Assembly (NCBI GenBank): GCA_910577935.1
Contig: CAJTOT010000066.1
Span: 1-6,087, forward strand
Length of the DNA stretch: 6,087 nucleotides
Source: an uncultured Hungatella sp.
Lineage (GTDB): Bacteria; Bacillota; Clostridia; Lachnospirales; Lachnospiraceae
Reading direction: 5' to 3'
Below are positions 5,812 to 6,087 of this stretch, one piece after another. Position 1 is the stretch's first letter; every line of letters starts with the position of its first letter. A model generated the notes under the pieces. The model did not search any database. It saw only the letters and a program-made list of their open reading frames with translations, and was not told the DNA's origin. Both the position numbers and the translations under genes were made by a program.

Positions 5812-5821
5812 GAGAATTCTC
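5812..5821. repeat. 10-bp palindrome GAGAATTCTC at the centre of the repeat region
   Basis: A perfect palindrome that lies almost exactly midway between the two 16-base arms. It may be a separate protein-binding site, or chance: a 10-bp palindrome is not rare, and its central position is the main reason to list it. Confidence 0.55.
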
Positions 5822-5921
5822 TCCTGTGAATAAAATATCTGTATTTATATGCGGAAAAATGGTAAGACGGTAAGACCCTCCGTATTTTCAAGGGTTTCCG
5901 CCGATTTTCAGGTAAGATCAC

Positions 5922-5956
5922 GGTAAGCCTTTTGGGGGATAAGGTAAGACTTTTGG
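5922..5956 (+). repeat. 14-base direct repeat GGTAAGMCTTTTGG, 21 bases apart
   Basis: GGTAAGCCTTTTGG (5922-5935) and GGTAAGACTTTTGG (5943-5956) differ at one base. The iteron match extends six bases further here than elsewhere. The offset of 21 bases is two helical turns, so both lie on the same face of the DNA. Upstream, ATTTTCA also recurs 20 bases apart (5884-5890 and 5904-5910). Confidence 0.8.
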
Positions 5957-6007
5957 CAATGTGAAGTAAAACATGGATAAAAAAGTAGTTTAAAAGAGGC
6001 CCGCCAG

Positions 6008-6014
6008 AAAGGAG
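6008..6014 (+). promoter_or_regulatory. Strong ribosome binding site of the last gene
   Basis: AAAGGAG lies 9 bases before the ATG at 6024. It fixes the start of the truncated downstream gene and shows that a new translation unit begins after the repeat region. Confidence 0.8.
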
Positions 6015-6023
6015 CGGCATAAA

Positions 6024-6087
6024 ATGAACGACTTAAGGAAAGCGACAATAACCACCCTGGAGGTGGTGGAGATGATGGAGGTCGAGC
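6024..6087 (+). CDS. Start of a probable Rha-type phage regulatory protein (3' truncated by window edge)
   Basis: Only the first 21 residues are in the window (MNDLRKATITTLEVVEMMEV and one Glu). The start is supported by a strong ribosome binding site 9 bases upstream. The pattern of a short polar leader followed by T-[TS]-L-E-V-x-E-M resembles the opening of the Rha family (phage_pRha, PF09669), where this helix begins the DNA-binding part and is usually followed by a His-containing segment that would lie outside the window. Rha proteins are phage regulators, often near repressor and replication genes. Another helix-turn-helix or antirepressor protein is possible. The gene is separated from the helicase by the repeat region, so it probably has its own control. 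Confidence 0.45.
   Translation, partial: MNDLRKATITTLEVVEMMEVE

Larger units (their letters stand above)
5753..5876. repeat. Perfect 16-base inverted repeat enclosing an AT-richer core
   Basis: GTCTTACCGTCTTACC (5753-5768) is the exact reverse complement of GGTAAGACGGTAAGAC (5861-5876), each being two abutting iterons. A third - strand unit (5770-5777) extends the left arm without a partner on the right. The 92 bases between the arms contain TATAAT (5783-5788), a 10-bp palindrome (5812-5821) and a run of AT-rich sequence (5826-5860). The centre of the inverted repeat (about 5814.5) is within two bases of the palindrome's centre. Confidence 0.9.
5677..5950. repeat. Eleven-copy GGTAAGAC iteron array
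   Basis: Exact copies on the + strand start at 5697, 5708, 5861, 5869 and 5943. Copies with one mismatch start at 5911 (last base T) and 5922 (A to C at position 7). Copies on the - strand (GTCTTACC) start at 5677, 5753, 5761 and 5770. The base before the unit is A in six of eleven copies, so the site may be AGGTAAGAC. An 8-mer is expected far less than once by chance in 275 bases, so this is real structure. The likely reader is an initiator or repressor that binds each unit. Confidence 0.95.
5674..6023 (+). other. Putative replication origin / regulatory region with GGTAAGAC iterons
   Basis: These 350 bases between the helicase gene and the next gene contain no convincing coding region. They hold eleven copies of an 8-mer in both orientations, a perfect 16-base inverted repeat, three palindromes or hairpins, and AT-rich stretches (about 5779-5790, 5826-5860 and 5961-5996) suitable as unwinding sites. 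A clustered short repeat beside an AT-rich core and next to the replicative helicase gene is the usual layout of iteron origins, as in lambdoid phages and theta plasmids. A large operator array for the downstream regulator gene is the main alternative. The single near-match to a DnaA box (CATGGATAA, 5972-5980, 7 of 9 to TGTGGATAA) is weak. No binding protein is proven. Confidence 0.6.

Noticed and set aside
5677..5950. CRISPR array
   Set aside because: Units are only 8 bases, occur in both orientations and have irregular spacing of 8 to 85 bases; no cas gene is present.
5972..5980. DnaA box (CATGGATAA)
   Set aside because: Two mismatches to TGTGGATAA and only a single copy; not enough to claim host DnaA binding.
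5733..6020. 95-residue minus-strand reading frame across the repeat region
   Set aside because: No ribosome binding site precedes its start, its sequence is largely translated iterons and AT-rich DNA, and no - strand gene is seen elsewhere in the window.

Overview
The window is a piece of a phage or prophage replication module, most likely from a gut Clostridia (Lachnospiraceae-type) host. The reasons are a fairly GC-rich coding sequence, strong AGGAGG-type ribosome binding sites, occasional TTG starts, and a gene order typical of Firmicutes siphophages: Gp157-like protein, small RecA-like ATPase, DUF669 protein, CHC2 zinc-finger protein, DUF927 helicase. There is no rRNA, tRNA, transposase, integrase or CRISPR array. 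Host and phage identity are inference from style and gene content.

Region 1 (about 2-1939) holds the end of an unidentified gene, an unidentified 90-residue coiled-coil protein, a 109-base gap with a possible RNA hairpin, the Gp157-like protein, and two unrecognised proteins. Region 2 (1953-5673) is a packed set of overlapping genes: a Walker A/B ATPase of the phage nucleotide-binding (Sak4-like, AAA_24) type, a DUF669 protein whose tail looks like the tip of a single-strand DNA-binding protein, a CHC2 zinc-finger protein with no catalytic primase domain, and a DUF927 helicase with a Cys where Walker A normally has Gly. All genes are on the + strand, and most neighbours overlap by 1 to 71 bases, which suggests one operon.

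Region 3 (5674-6023) is about 350 bases without a convincing gene. It carries eleven copies of the 8-mer GGTAAGAC (nine exact, two with one mismatch) in both orientations. They include a perfect 16-base inverted repeat around an AT-richer centre with a 10-bp palindrome near the middle. Several copies are spaced 11, 21 or 42 bases apart. Sitting just behind the helicase gene, this is the best candidate for the replication origin (an iteron array), or for a large operator region. After it comes the start of a gene (6024 onward) resembling the N-terminus of Rha-type phage regulatory proteins, cut by the window edge.

How the parts may work together (inference): an initiator, possibly the helicase's own C-terminal winged-helix-like domain, binds the iterons. 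The DUF927 motor unwinds DNA, the CHC2 protein supplies the template-recognition part of priming, and the DUF669 protein coats single strands and passes them to the Sak4-like ATPase for annealing. The most interesting items are the iteron region, the missing primase catalytic domain, the Walker A substitution, and the SSB-like C-terminal tips.
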